A program made the position numbers and the translations under genes. A DNA stretch of 64,000 nucleotides from Streptomyces deccanensis (GTDB lineage: Bacteria > Actinomycetota > Actinomycetes > Streptomycetales > Streptomycetaceae). The stretch lies in NCBI RefSeq assembly GCF_022385335.1, contig NZ_CP092431.1, forward strand, positions 1,426,001 to 1,490,000, written 5' to 3'. Of this stretch, positions 17,667-28,011 are shown piece after piece; positions within the stretch are counted from its first letter, which is position 1, and each line of letters opens with the position of its first letter. The notes under the pieces were generated by a model that saw nothing but the letters and a program-made list of their open reading frames with translations, was not told where the DNA came from and ran no database searches.

Positions 17667-18964
17667 CGGAACGCACGGGACATGACGAAGAGCGCACGTT
17701 CGCCGCACTGGCTCCCGTGAGCGGCGGGGGTTTCGCGCGGACGTGGTGGGGCCGCGCCTGGCTGAAGGCGCTCGAGGACGCGGCGCTGGACGGGGAGCAG
17801 GTGAAAGCGGGGCGCAGGCTGGCGCGTGCGGGAGCCGTGGGTGCCGTGTCGGTGCGGCCCGGGCGCGTCACGGCGGTCGTCCAGGACCGTGACGGCACCG
17901 GCCATCGTGCCGACGTCCTGCTCCAGGAACTGTCCGGGGATCACTGGGACCGTTTCCTCGACATGGCGGTCGAGCGGGCCGGGCACGTCGCCGCCCTGCT
18001 CGACCGTGAGATGCCACCGCATCTGGTCGAGGACGCCGCGACGGCCGGAGTCGAACTGCTGCCCGGGCTAGGTGATCTGGAGGCGGAGTGCGAGTGCGGT
18101 GCCTGGGACCACTGCGGACACACCGCGGCGCTCTGCTACCAGGTGGCCCGCCTGCTGGATCAGGACCCGTTCGTCCTGCTGCTGATGCGCGGCCGCGCCG
18201 AACGTGCGCTGCTGGACGAACTCCACATGCGTGGAACCGAGTCGGCGGCGGGCTTCCAGGGAGCACAGAACGGCCTCCCGACGGGCCTCGCGGAAAGCAC
18301 CCGGGACGGTGTGGACGCGGCCGAGGCGTTCGCGACGGGGGAGATCCTGCCGCCGCTCCCCGAGCCGCCCCGGTTGCCGACGGAACCCGGCCTGCCGCCC
18401 TCCCTGGACTCCGAGACCAGGCCCGCGCCTGGACTCGACCCGACAGCTCTGGAGTTCCTGGCGGCGCAGACGGCCCAGGAGGCACACCGACTGCTGGCCG
18501 AGGCTCTCCGCCCCGGGCACGAGCAGCAGCCCCCGGGCGGCGAGTTGACGTTCCGCCAGGACGTGGTGCGGCTGGCCGCCGGTGCCCCGGGAGCGAGCAT
18601 CGAGGCACGGCTCGGCGAGGGTTCGGGGCGAGGCCGGGAGGGGCTGGCCCTCGCCGTCCGCGCCTGGCGGTACGGCGGGGCGGCCGGTCTCGCCGTACTG
18701 GACGAGGAGTGGTCCGTACCCGCGGACTCGCTCGCACGCGCGCGTGCGGCTCTGGAGACGGCATGGGACGAGGGCGAGCGGCCTTCGCTGCGGTCCGCGC
18801 ACAACCGTTGGACCGTCGTGGGCGGGGATGCCCAACTGCGCCTCGGGCGGGACGGCCGCTGGTGGCCCTACCGCAAGGAGCGGGGTCGCTGGGCCCCGGC
18901 CGGCCCGGCGGCGCATGATCCGGCGACGGCCCTGGCATCGGTCACCGGCGAACCCGACAGCTGA
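17663..18964 (+). CDS. SWIM zinc-finger protein partnered with SNF2 helicase
   Basis: A 433-residue protein whose SWIM zinc finger (CxCx5CxH) is visible as CECGAWDHCGH, with Cys143, Cys145, Cys151 and His153. SWIM domains bind DNA or protein and are found beside SNF2 helicases in bacteria. N-terminal FARTWWGRAWLKALED is conserved in the family. The C-terminal half is Pro-rich and then helical. ATGA overlap with the helicase stop indicates translational coupling, so it is the obvious partner or specificity subunit of that enzyme. Confidence 0.88.
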   Translation: MTERTGHDEERTFAALAPVSGGGFARTWWGRAWLKALEDAALDGEQVKAGRRLARAGAVGAVSVRPGRVTAVVQDRDGTGHRADVLLQELSGDHWDRFLDMAVERAGHVAALLDREMPPHLVEDAATAGVELLPGLGDLEAECECGAWDHCGHTAALCYQVARLLDQDPFVLLLMRGRAERALLDELHMRGTESAAGFQGAQNGLPTGLAESTRDGVDAAEAFATGEILPPLPEPPRLPTEPGLPPSLDSETRPAPGLDPTALEFLAAQTAQEAHRLLAEALRPGHEQQPPGGELTFRQDVVRLAAGAPGASIEARLGEGSGRGREGLALAVRAWRYGGAAGLAVLDEEWSVPADSLARARAALETAWDEGERPSLRSAHNRWTVVGGDAQLRLGRDGRWWPYRKERGRWAPAGPAAHDPATALASVTGEPDS

Positions 18965-19034
18965 CGCCCGAGAGTGAGCCCGTCACTCGGATTCGTCACT
19001 CGGCCTCGTCACTCGAACCCATCACTCGAACCCG

Positions 19035-19556
19035 TCACTCGGCGTGGCCGACCGGGTCCGGGAAGAGTGAGTCGAGGTCGCTGGGCAAGCCGGTCGGGAA
19101 TCCGCTCGGCAGATCACTGGGGAACCCGCTGGGCAGATCGCTGGGCAGACCGGAGGGCAGCGTCGGAAGGTCGCTGGGCAGCCCGGACGGCAGGCTCAGC
19201 GACGGGGTCGGCAAAGCACTCGTCCCGTCACCGGTCCCGCCCGACGGCTTCTCGTCAGGCGATCCCTCGCCCCCGGCGGCCACCAGCACCACGGCGAGGA
19301 CGGCACCGAAGGTGATCACCACCGCCAGCGCGATGATGACGAGCCTGCGGCGCCCGTCGGGAGCGGGTCCACCGGGCGGATCAGGTGGCTGGCAGCCCCC
19401 GCCCTGACCCGGGGGCTGCCAGCCACCACCTCCCCAGGTCGGATCGCCCGGCGGCGGACCGAAGCCCCCTGACGGGGGTCCGAACCCGCCGCCGTTCGAC
19501 GGAGGTGATCCGTCCGGCGGTCGGGGCGGCTGGGACGGTGGCGGCGACATGCCCAT
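19035..19556 (-). CDS. Proline/glycine-rich single-pass membrane protein with C-terminal repeats
   Basis: A 173-residue protein in three parts. The cytoplasmic N-terminus (1-70) is Pro/Gly-rich, with repeated GGFGPPSGGFGPP-type units. One membrane helix follows (about 72-93, LVIIALAVVITFGAVLAVVL). The outer tail is built on LPSGLPSDLP and PSGFPSDLPSGFP repeats. Such N-termini resemble those of actinobacterial proteins that interact through disordered tails; no activity is suggested. The start is 19556 or the ATG two codons later. The coding DNA contains a perfect long inverted repeat (19384-19427), which is odd inside a gene. Confidence 0.7.
   Translation of the reverse strand: MGMSPPPSQPPRPPDGSPPSNGGGFGPPSGGFGPPPGDPTWGGGGWQPPGQGGGCQPPDPPGGPAPDGRRRLVIIALAVVITFGAVLAVVLVAAGGEGSPDEKPSGGTGDGTSALPTPSLSLPSGLPSDLPTLPSGLPSDLPSGFPSDLPSGFPTGLPSDLDSLFPDPVGHAE
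19384..19427. repeat. Perfect 18-bp inverted repeat inside a gene
   Basis: Bases 19384-19401 are the exact reverse complement of 19410-19427, separated by the eight-base loop CCCTGACC. It falls in the codons for the WQPPGQGGGCQPPD stretch of the Pro-rich membrane protein. As RNA it would form a very stable hairpin that could slow ribosomes or stop RNA polymerase. Confidence 0.85.
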
Positions 19557-19721
19557 ACCGTCCAGAGTCGCCGCGAAACGGCCAAGGCGCGAGCCCTGCG
19601 CGGGAGTTGATACGGACTCATGCCGTGGACCGCATGATTCCGGAGGATTCCGCGCAGAGAACGACCAGGGGAGGCGTTTTCAGACCGGCCCGAGGCAGCT
19701 CCGGCCGGATGAGGCGTGTGA

Positions 19722-20943
<1,222 letters not shown>

Positions 20944-21033
20944 CGGACGCGTCTCTGGGAAGACAAGATGTCGCCGGACGGAGGCGTCAGCCGCGTCAGC
21001 GGCGGTCACGAGCCGCGTGAGAAGGAGAGCCCG

Positions 21034-22479
21034 ATGTCAGCTGCCGAGGGTCCGCTCGTCGTCGGTGTGGACTCGTCCACACAGTCCACCAAGGCCCTGG
21101 TCGTCGACGCGTCGACCGGTCGGGTCGTGGCGAGCGGACAGGCGCCGCACACCGTGTCCTCCGGCGCCGGCCGGGAGAGCGACCCCCGCCAGTGGTGGGA
21201 CGCGCTGTGCCAGGCGCTGCACCAGTGCGGGGAGGCGGCGCGCGAGGCCTCGGCGGTGTCGATCGGCGGCCAGCAGCACGGCCTCGTCACTCTCGACGCC
21301 CGGGGCGAGCCGGTGCGGCCGGCGCTGCTGTGGAACGACGTGCGCTCGGCGCCGCAGGCTGCCCGCCTCGTCGAGGAACTGGGCGGCGCGAAGGCCTGGG
21401 CGGAGCGCGCCGGCAGCGTGCCGGGGCCGTCCTTCACCGTGACGAAGTGGGCCTGGCTGGCGGAGAACGAGCCCGAGGCCGTTCGCGCGACCACCGCCGT
21501 GCGTCTGCCGCACGACTACCTCACCGAGCGTCTCACCGGCCAGGGCACGACCGATCGGGGCGACGCCTCCGGTACGGGCTGGTGGGCGTCGGCGACGGAG
21601 GAGTACGACGCCGAGGTGCTCGCCCACGTCGGGCTGGACCCGACGCTGCTGCCCCGTGTGGTCCGGCCGGGTGAGGTCGCCGGGACCGTCCGGGACGCCC
21701 ACGAGCTGCCTTTCGCCAAGGGAACCCTGGTCGCCGCCGGTACGGGTGACAACGCGGCCGCGGCACTGGGGCTCGGGCTGCGCCCCGGCACGCCGGTGCT
21801 GAGTCTGGGGACCTCCGGCACGGTGTACGCCGTCTCCAGGCGCCGCCCGGCGGATCCGACCGGCACCGTGGCGGGCTTCGCCGACGCGCACGGGGACTGG
21901 CTGCCGCTGGCCTGCACCCTGAACTGCACCCAGGCCGTCGACCGGGTCGCCGCCCTGCTGGGCCTCGACCGCGAGTCCGTCGAGCCCGGCACGGACGTCA
22001 CCCTCCTCCCCTACCTGGACGGCGAGCGCACGCCGGCCCTGCCGCACGCCTCGGGCCTGCTGCACGGGCTGCGTCACGACACGACCGGCGGACAGTTGCT
22101 GCAGGCCGCGTACGACGGTGCCGTGCACTCCCTGCTCGGCGCGCTGGACCTGGTGCTCGACTCCGACGCGGACACCTCCGTACCGCTGCTGCTGATCGGC
22201 GGGGGCGCGCGGGGCAACGCCTGGCAACAGACCGTGCGCCGCCTTTCCGGGCGGGCCGTGCAGGTCCCCGAGGCCAGGGAACTGGTCGCGCTGGGCGCCG
22301 CCGCGCAGGCCGCGGGGCTGCTCACCGGCGAGGACCCGGCCGCGGTCGCCCGCCGCTGGGACACCACCCGGGGGCCGGTGCTGGAGGCCGTGGAGCGGGA
22401 CGAGGAGACGCTCGCCAGGATCTCCCGGGTGCTGTCGGACGCCGCACCCCTGCTGGAACGCGGACCGGACAGCGACTGA
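21034..22479 (+). CDS. xylB: Xylulokinase
   Basis: A 481-residue FGGY-family sugar kinase that phosphorylates D-xylulose, feeding xylulose-5-phosphate to the pentose phosphate route or to the phosphoketolase encoded later in this window. The N-terminal ATPase-fold phosphate loop is GVDSSTQSTKALVVD, the substrate region contains GGQQHGLV and LWNDVRS, and the C-terminal FGGY signature region has LLIGGGARGNAWQQ. The ATG at 21034 is preceded by AAGGAG; earlier in-frame ATGs have no such site. A degenerate tandem repeat begins at its stop codon. Confidence 0.95.
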   Translation: MSAAEGPLVVGVDSSTQSTKALVVDASTGRVVASGQAPHTVSSGAGRESDPRQWWDALCQALHQCGEAAREASAVSIGGQQHGLVTLDARGEPVRPALLWNDVRSAPQAARLVEELGGAKAWAERAGSVPGPSFTVTKWAWLAENEPEAVRATTAVRLPHDYLTERLTGQGTTDRGDASGTGWWASATEEYDAEVLAHVGLDPTLLPRVVRPGEVAGTVRDAHELPFAKGTLVAAGTGDNAAAALGLGLRPGTPVLSLGTSGTVYAVSRRRPADPTGTVAGFADAHGDWLPLACTLNCTQAVDRVAALLGLDRESVEPGTDVTLLPYLDGERTPALPHASGLLHGLRHDTTGGQLLQAAYDGAVHSLLGALDLVLDSDADTSVPLLLIGGGARGNAWQQTVRRLSGRAVQVPEARELVALGAAAQAAGLLTGEDPAAVARRWDTTRGPVLEAVERDEETLARISRVLSDAAPLLERGPDSD

Positions 22480-22575
22480 CCGACGAGGGACGATCGAACC
22501 GGCGAGGGACGCCCGAACCGGCAAAAGGCGGTCGGACCGGCGAGGGGGTGCCCGGACCGGCGAGGGGGTGTCTCC
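22478..22575. repeat. Five degenerate tandem copies of a 19-20 bp unit
   Basis: Five head-to-tail copies begin at 22478, 22496, 22515, 22534 and 22554. The core is GAACCGGCGAGGG or GGACCGGCGAGGG. The first copy overlaps the xylB stop codon and the last ends about 120 bases before the ROK regulator. Copies four and five are nearly identical; the others are diverged. Confidence 0.75.
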
Positions 22576-22695
22576 AGTGGGAAAATCCGATTCCGGCATG
22601 ATCTACAGGGCAGGGACAGCAAAACGCACAGGGGCACCCGCGGGGTCACCCGCAGGAATACTCACCGGGACGCACCGACGGGAGCCGAGGGAGGC

Positions 22696-23904
22696 ATGAC
22701 CGCACCACTGCACGAGACCCACCCGAGCGGCTCCGGCCGTCGCCTGCCCGACAACCAGCAGGGCATGCGGCGCCGCAATCTGTCCCGGGTCATGCACACC
22801 GTCAACGCCGAGGGGCCGCTGTCCCGGGCCGCCGTCGCCTCGCACATCGGCCTGACCCGGGCGGCCGTGTCGACGCTGGTGGACGAGCTGATCCGTGCAG
22901 GGCTCCTGGAGGAACTGGGTCCCGAGCGTCCCGGCCGCGTCGGACGGCCCGGCTCGGCGCTCGCCCTCAGCGGACGCGGCCCCGCCGGTGTCGGGGCGGA
23001 GATCGGTGTCGACCACCTCGCGGTCTGTGCCGTGGATCTGCGGGGTGAGGTACGGGCTCGGGCGGTGCGGCACGGCACCAACCGCCGCCGGTCGCCGGAG
23101 CCGGTCATCGAGGAACTGACCGAACTCGTCCGACAGGTCGTCGCGGAGGCGGAGGGCGAAGGCCTGTGGCCCGCGGGGCTCGCCGTCGCCGTGCCCGGGC
23201 TGGTGGCGAGCGACGCCCGCACCGTGGTCCGCGCGCCCAACCTCGACTGGCACGACACGGACCTGGGCGCCCTGTTGCCGACCGATCTGCCGGTGACCGT
23301 GGACAACGAGGCCAACTTCGGCGGCCTCGCGGAACTCTGGCTCGGGGACGGCACACCGCCCGACTTCCTGCACGTCTCCGCGGAGATCGGCATCGGTGGC
23401 GCGGTCGTCGTGGACGGCCGGCTGCTCCGCGGAACACGTGGCTTCGCGGGCGAGTTGGGGCATGTCCCCGTCCGGCCGGAAGGCCCCGACTGCGCGTGCG
23501 GTGGACGCGGCTGTCTGGAGCAGTACGCCGGTGAGGAGGCGGTGCTGCGGGCGGCCGGGCTGGAACCGGGCGAACACCGTGTCGAGTTCCTCGCCGAGCG
23601 GGCCGCCGTCGGCGACAAGGACGTGCGCCGGGCCCTGCGGGGCGCCGGCACCGCGCTCGGGGTGGCGCTGACCGGCGCGGTGAATCTGCTGGACCCGCGG
23701 ACCGTGGTGCTGGGCGGCGCCCTGGCCGCCCTGGCTCCCTGGCTGCTGCCTTCGCTGGAGCGGGAGTTGGCGCGACGGACGGCCGGTCCCGCGTGTTCCG
23801 TGACCGTGTCCCGGCTGGGCTCCGAGGGGCCCCTGCTCGGGGCGGCGCACTCGGTGGTGCGTGGTGTGCTGGACGACCCGGCGACGGTCGGGGTACGGCC
23901 GTAA
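22696..23904 (+). CDS. ROK-family transcriptional regulator of xylose genes
   Basis: A 402-residue ROK repressor. An N-terminal winged helix (about 28-85, SRAAVASHIGLTRAAVSTLVDELI) is followed by a sugar-kinase-like ROK domain. This has the phosphate-loop-like EIGVDHLAVCAVDLRG, a GELGHVPV motif and the zinc site CACGGRGCLEQY. The position beside xylB and xylA points to a XylR-type role, releasing DNA when xylose or a metabolite is bound. Rok7B7-type regulators of Streptomyces also act on carbon repression and development, so wider control is possible. A short untranslated region with the tandem repeat separates it from xylB. Confidence 0.9.
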   Translation: MTAPLHETHPSGSGRRLPDNQQGMRRRNLSRVMHTVNAEGPLSRAAVASHIGLTRAAVSTLVDELIRAGLLEELGPERPGRVGRPGSALALSGRGPAGVGAEIGVDHLAVCAVDLRGEVRARAVRHGTNRRRSPEPVIEELTELVRQVVAEAEGEGLWPAGLAVAVPGLVASDARTVVRAPNLDWHDTDLGALLPTDLPVTVDNEANFGGLAELWLGDGTPPDFLHVSAEIGIGGAVVVDGRLLRGTRGFAGELGHVPVRPEGPDCACGGRGCLEQYAGEEAVLRAAGLEPGEHRVEFLAERAAVGDKDVRRALRGAGTALGVALTGAVNLLDPRTVVLGGALAALAPWLLPSLERELARRTAGPACSVTVSRLGSEGPLLGAAHSVVRGVLDDPATVGVRP

Positions 23905-23932
23905 CCACGTGTCCCCCTGTCGGGTGACGAGG

Positions 23933-23969
23933 TTATCCACAACTCGCTGGTTCTCCACCGTTGTCCACA
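23933..23969 (+). promoter_or_regulatory. Two DnaA-box-like nonamers
   Basis: TTATCCACA (23933-23941) and TTGTCCACA (23961-23969) lie in the same orientation, 28 bases apart, between the ROK gene and the amidase gene. The second form is the one preferred by Streptomyces DnaA. There are only two boxes and no replication genes nearby, so this is not an origin. Confidence 0.5.
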
Positions 23970-24105
23970 GGCTCCGACAGCCGATCGGCGATCGCCGTAC
24001 CGTGATCCACGTGAGGCGCAGCCGTTCGACCTGCGGACGCGTCCACGAGTACGCATGCGAGCCGACGAGCACAGCACCACTCACCGAACGGAAAGGCAGA
24101 GCCAC

Positions 24106-24705
24106 ATGGAGCGAGCCAGGCCGTTGCCGAGCAGGCGGCGGCTGCTGCGGGGCACCGCCCTCGCCGCGATCCCCTACGCGTTGCTCCCGAGCCCCCGGGC
24201 CGACGCCCAGTCTCCGCCGCTCGACCACACCCCCGCCCGGTGGGAGCCGGCCAGCCCCGCCAACTACACCGCGGCCGACCGTCCGGCCGGCCGGCCCGTC
24301 GATCTGGTGATCATCCACGTCACGCAGACCACCTACAAGAACACCCTGCCCGTCTTCTGGAATCCGGCGAAGCAGGTCTCCGCGCACTACCTGCTCCGGT
24401 CGGCCGACGGACGGGTCACCCAGTGCGTCCGAGAACGCGACATCGCCTGGCACGCCGGCAACTGGGACTACAACGCACGGAGCATAGGCATCGAGCACGA
24501 GGGCTGGATCGACCGGCCCGAGTACTTCACCTCCGCCATGTACGAGCAGTCCGCCGCACTCACCGCGTCGATCTGCGACCGGCACGGCATCCCGAAGGAC
24601 CGCGCCCACATCATCGGTCACTACGAGGTACCGGGCACCGACCACACCGATCCGGGACCCCACTGGGACTGGGACCGCTACATACGTCTCGTCGAAGCCG
24701 CCTGA
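24106..24705 (+). CDS. Tat-exported N-acetylmuramoyl-L-alanine amidase
   Basis: A 199-residue secreted amidase (Amidase_2/PGRP fold) that cleaves the bond between muramic acid and the peptide stem. A Tat-like signal with SRRRLLRGTALAAIP and an Ala-x-Ala site (ADAQS) covers about the first 32 residues. Zinc ligands are apparent in VIIHVTQT, IAWHAGN and GHYEVPGTDHTDPG, the last including the catalytic region. The ATG at 24106 is chosen because it puts the twin arginines at the proper distance and GGAAAGG precedes it. The regulator gene of the ALDH module starts 85 bases further on. Confidence 0.9.
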   Translation: MERARPLPSRRRLLRGTALAAIPYALLPSPRADAQSPPLDHTPARWEPASPANYTAADRPAGRPVDLVIIHVTQTTYKNTLPVFWNPAKQVSAHYLLRSADGRVTQCVRERDIAWHAGNWDYNARSIGIEHEGWIDRPEYFTSAMYEQSAALTASICDRHGIPKDRAHIIGHYEVPGTDHTDPGPHWDWDRYIRLVEAA

Positions 24706-24790
24706 CACTGCCGTGGCACGCGGCTTGTCCGGGCGCGGGTCCGGCGGTGACGATGGGTTCCAGCCGCGAGCGCACGTCCGGGAGGCCGAG

Positions 24791-26074
24791 TTGACCGATC
24801 CATGGGTGGCTCTGGAACCGGGCGCCGATCCCGTCGAACGGGTGCGGGTGCTGCGTCGCGCACATGAGGCGTTCACCCAGCGGGGCACGGTGGCGCGACC
24901 GGTGCGTTCCGTGGTGGCGGACTCGTGGCGGCGTTCGGCGAAGGCGGGTGTCGGGCCGGAGGGCACCGCTCGGGTGGAACTGACGGACGGCGACCTCGGT
25001 TCCTACCGCGCGGAGCATCCGCTGGCCCGGGTGATGCCGTTGGTGCGCGAGTTGCTGGGCACGTTCGCGTCGGACGGCGAACACCTGCTGGCCGTGTGCG
25101 ACGCGCAGGGCAGACTGCTGTGGGTGGAGGGGGACGCGGCGACCAGGCGGCGGGCCGACCGGATGAACTTCGTGCCCGGTGCGCGGTGGGCGGAGTCCGC
25201 GGTCGGGACGAACGCTCCGGGCACCGCGGTCGCCCTGGACCGGCCCGTGCAGGTGTTCGCGGCCGAGCACTTCATATGGCGGGTGCAGCCGTGGACGTGC
25301 GCGGCGGCGCCGGTGCACGATCCACGCACCGGTCGGGTGCTCGGTGCGGTCGACATCACCGGCGGCGACGGCCTGGCGCATCCGCACAGCCTGGGCTTCG
25401 TCCAGGCGGTCGCCCGGGCCGCCGAGTCCCAGCTTGCCCTGCTCGCCCCGCCCGGGGCTTCGGCGGACGCGCTCGAACTGGCCGCTCTGGGCCGGGACGA
25501 GGCCCAACTCCTGGTCCGCAGACGCAAGATCAGGCTCAGTCGGCGGCACAGCGAGATCCTGGTGCTGCTTGCCCGCCACCCGGAAGGACTGTCCGGTGAC
25601 GAACTGCTCTGCGCGCTGTACGAGGACGAGTCGGTGACGCCGGTGACGCTGCGCGCCGAACTGGCGCGGCTGCGCCGTCTCCTCGGGCCGGGGTTGCTGG
25701 GGTCACGGCCGTACCGGCTGACGGTTCCCGTCGAGTCCGACGTGGCGGTGGTGGAACGGCGACTGGAGACGGGCGCGGTGACGGCGGCCGCGTCGGCGTA
25801 CGGGGGCCCGCTGCTGCCGGGCTCGCAGGCGCCGGCTGTCGTGCGACTGCGGCGCAGGCTCGCCGACGGGCTGCGCACGGCGCTGATCGCCGGGCACGAC
25901 CCCGACCTCCTGGCGGACTGGGCGCACGCGCCCTGGGGCGAGGACGATGTGGAGGTGTGGCGGGCGCTCGCCACAGTACGCCCGACACCGGCCGTACGGT
26001 CCCGACTGCGCGAACTGGAAGCGGAACTGTCCGCCCCGCCGGACTGGGGGCACCCCCGTCCTCGACGACCCTGA
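24791..26074 (+). CDS. GAF-domain regulator of aldehyde dehydrogenase (AcoR-like)
   Basis: A 427-residue regulator. The N-terminal part (about 1-230) resembles the AcoR-type sensor: [19 protein letters not shown] opening, a GAF domain with [16 protein letters not shown] and [19 protein letters not shown]. The C-terminal part contains a helix-turn-helix around [26 protein letters not shown] and no sigma-54 AAA module, as is usual in actinobacteria. I chose the TTG at 24791 because GGGAGG lies five bases upstream; an in-frame GTG at 24713 would overrun a non-conserved stretch. It is immediately upstream of an aldehyde dehydrogenase, which it probably activates in response to an aldehyde or alcohol. 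Confidence 0.82.
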   Translation: MTDPWVALEPGADPVERVRVLRRAHEAFTQRGTVARPVRSVVADSWRRSAKAGVGPEGTARVELTDGDLGSYRAEHPLARVMPLVRELLGTFASDGEHLLAVCDAQGRLLWVEGDAATRRRADRMNFVPGARWAESAVGTNAPGTAVALDRPVQVFAAEHFIWRVQPWTCAAAPVHDPRTGRVLGAVDITGGDGLAHPHSLGFVQAVARAAESQLALLAPPGASADALELAALGRDEAQLLVRRRKIRLSRRHSEILVLLARHPEGLSGDELLCALYEDESVTPVTLRAELARLRRLLGPGLLGSRPYRLTVPVESDVAVVERRLETGAVTAAASAYGGPLLPGSQAPAVVRLRRRLADGLRTALIAGHDPDLLADWAHAPWGEDDVEVWRALATVRPTPAVRSRLRELEAELSAPPDWGHPRPRRP

Positions 26075-26087
26075 AGGATGCGGAGGC

Positions 26088-26100
26088 GCAACGTCGTTGC
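26088..26100. promoter_or_regulatory. Palindromic operator candidate before the ALDH gene
   Basis: GCAAC-GTC-GTTGC is a perfect five-base inverted repeat with a three-base centre, about 73 bases before the aldehyde dehydrogenase start. A partial third copy (ATTGC) follows at 26104. It is well placed to bind the GAF regulator encoded just upstream. Confidence 0.55.
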
Positions 26101-26172
26101 AACATTGCGGCTCCTAGCCTCCCCAAGAGAGCCGCCCAACGGCGGGTGGCGCTTCCCGGGAGGCAGGTATTC

Positions 26173-27696
26173 ATGACCCGTTTCGCAGCGCCCGGTACGG
26201 ATGGCGCGGTCGTCTCCTACGAGGCGCGTTACGACCACTTCATCGGGGGTGAGTACGTGCCGCCGGCGCGCGGGCAGTACTTCGAGAACCCGAGTCCGGT
26301 GAACGGGCTGCCGTTCACCGAGATCGCGCGGGGTACGAGCGAGGACGTGGAGCGCGCGTTGGACGCGGCGCACGCGGCCGCGCCCGGCTGGGGGCGCACG
26401 TCCGTGACCGAGCGTTCGGACGTCCTGCGGAGGATCGCCGACCGGATGGAGGCAAATCTGGAGCAGTTGGCGGTCGCGGAGAGCTGGGAGAACGGCAAGC
26501 CGGTGCGGGAGACGCTGGCCGCGGACATCCCGCTCGCCATCGACCACTTCCGGTACTTCGCGGGGGCGATCCGCGCGCAGGAGGGTTCGCTGGCGGAGCT
26601 CGACGACGACACGGTGGCGTACCACTTCCACGAGCCGTTGGGTGTGGTCGCCCAGATCATCCCGTGGAACTTCCCGATCCTCATGGCGACCTGGAAGCTC
26701 GCGCCGGCGCTGGCGGCGGGCAACGCGGTCGTGCTCAAGCCGGCCGAGCAGACCCCGGCGTCCATCCACGTCTGGATGAGCCTGGTGGCCGATCTGCTCC
26801 CGCCGGGTGTGGTGAACATCGTCAACGGGTTCGGGGTGGAGGCGGGCAAGCCGCTGGCGTCGAGTCCGCGGGTGGCGAAGGTGGCGTTCACGGGCGAGAC
26901 GACGACGGGGCGTCTGATCATGCAGTACGCCTCGGAGAACATCACGCCGGTGACTCTCGAACTCGGCGGAAAGTCGCCGAACATCTTCTTCGACGACGTG
27001 TGGTCGGCGAACGACGATTTCCGTGACAAGGCCCTCGAAGGCTTCACGATGTTCGCGCTCAACCAGGGTGAGGTGTGCACCTGTCCGTCGCGGGCGCTGG
27101 TGCAGCGCGGCAACTACGCCGAGTTCATGGAGGCGGCCGTCGCCCGCACGGAGCAGATCAAGACCGGGCACCCGCTGGACACCGAGACGATGATCGGCGC
27201 CCAGGCCTCCAACGACCAGTTGGAGAAGATCCTCTCCTATCTGGACATCGGTCGGCAGGAGGGCGCGAAGGTCCTGACCGGCGGGGAACGCATCGAACAT
27301 GACGGCGAGTTGAAGGGCGGTTACTACGTCCAGCCGACGATCTTCGAGGGCGACAACCGTATGCGGATCTTCCAGGAGGAGATCTTCGGCCCGGTCGTCT
27401 CCGTGACCTCGTTCGACGACTTCGACGACGCCATCAAGATCGCCAACGACACGCTGTACGGCCTGGGTGCGGGTGTCTGGACGCGTGACACCAACACCGC
27501 CTATCGCGCGGGCCGTGCCATCCAGGCGGGCCGGGTCTGGACGAACTGCTACCACGCCTACCCGGCGCACGCCGCGTTCGGCGGTTACAAGGGTTCAGGT
27601 ATCGGCCGTGAGACCCACAAGATGATGCTGGACCACTATCAGCAGACCAAGAACTTGTTGGTGTCGTACTCGCCGAAGAAGCTGGGCTTCTTCTAG
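26173..27696 (+). CDS. NAD-dependent aldehyde dehydrogenase (AldB/ExaC type)
   Basis: A 507-residue aldehyde dehydrogenase that oxidises short aldehydes such as acetaldehyde to acids. The catalytic Cys is in [13 protein letters not shown], the general-base Glu in [10 protein letters not shown], and NAD-binding motifs in [14 protein letters not shown] and FTGETTTGR. The C-terminus [15 protein letters not shown] is typical of the AldB/ExaC/AcoD group. The ATG at 26173 is preceded by GGGAGGCAGG. It follows its regulator gene by about 98 bases with a palindromic site between, and is closed by a hairpin at 27708-27743. Confidence 0.95.
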   Translation: MTRFAAPGTDGAVVSYEARYDHFIGGEYVPPARGQYFENPSPVNGLPFTEIARGTSEDVERALDAAHAAAPGWGRTSVTERSDVLRRIADRMEANLEQLAVAESWENGKPVRETLAADIPLAIDHFRYFAGAIRAQEGSLAELDDDTVAYHFHEPLGVVAQIIPWNFPILMATWKLAPALAAGNAVVLKPAEQTPASIHVWMSLVADLLPPGVVNIVNGFGVEAGKPLASSPRVAKVAFTGETTTGRLIMQYASENITPVTLELGGKSPNIFFDDVWSANDDFRDKALEGFTMFALNQGEVCTCPSRALVQRGNYAEFMEAAVARTEQIKTGHPLDTETMIGAQASNDQLEKILSYLDIGRQEGAKVLTGGERIEHDGELKGGYYVQPTIFEGDNRMRIFQEEIFGPVVSVTSFDDFDDAIKIANDTLYGLGAGVWTRDTNTAYRAGRAIQAGRVWTNCYHAYPAHAAFGGYKGSGIGRETHKMMLDHYQQTKNLLVSYSPKKLGFF

Positions 27697-27707
27697 GCAC
27701 AGAAAAA

Positions 27708-27743
27708 GGGCGTCTGACCTGGCCAAATACCAGTCAGGCGCCC
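27708..27743. terminator. Hairpin terminator after the ALDH gene
   Basis: GGGCGTCTGAC (27708-27718) pairs with GTCAGGCGCCC (27733-27743) through one G-U type position, and the inner bases TGG/CCA lengthen the stem. AAAAA precedes it on the top strand, giving a U-run for transcripts read leftwards. The remaining bases up to 28011 hold no gene that I can support. Confidence 0.75.
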
Positions 27744-28011
27744 TCCGGCGCCTGGGCTGAGGCACCAAGTTTGTAGCTGTTGGCGTTCTGCCGCCGTGTC
27801 CTAGCTTCGGCATGGCTGGCCTGGCCAACGAACCATGCGCTCCTGGGCGGGTGGGCACCAAAGGTCCGTTGGTTCAGAGAAGTGACCAGCCCGCTAGAGA
27901 TGGCGCCGGACCCCTGGGCATGAGGCGTGACGGACCTCCGTGATGTGCCCCGAGATCGTGCCCCAGCACTGAGGCCTTTCACCTTCGGAGCGATTTGTTA
28001 GCGTCAGCAGC

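Noticed and set aside
23933..23969. Replication origin
   Set aside because: Only two DnaA boxes, no dnaA, dnaN or AT-rich unwinding region, and metabolic genes on both sides.
22603..27570. Two very long leftward open frames opposite the ROK, amidase, regulator and ALDH genes
   Set aside because: They mirror well-identified genes on the other strand, have no ribosome binding site and give low-complexity protein.
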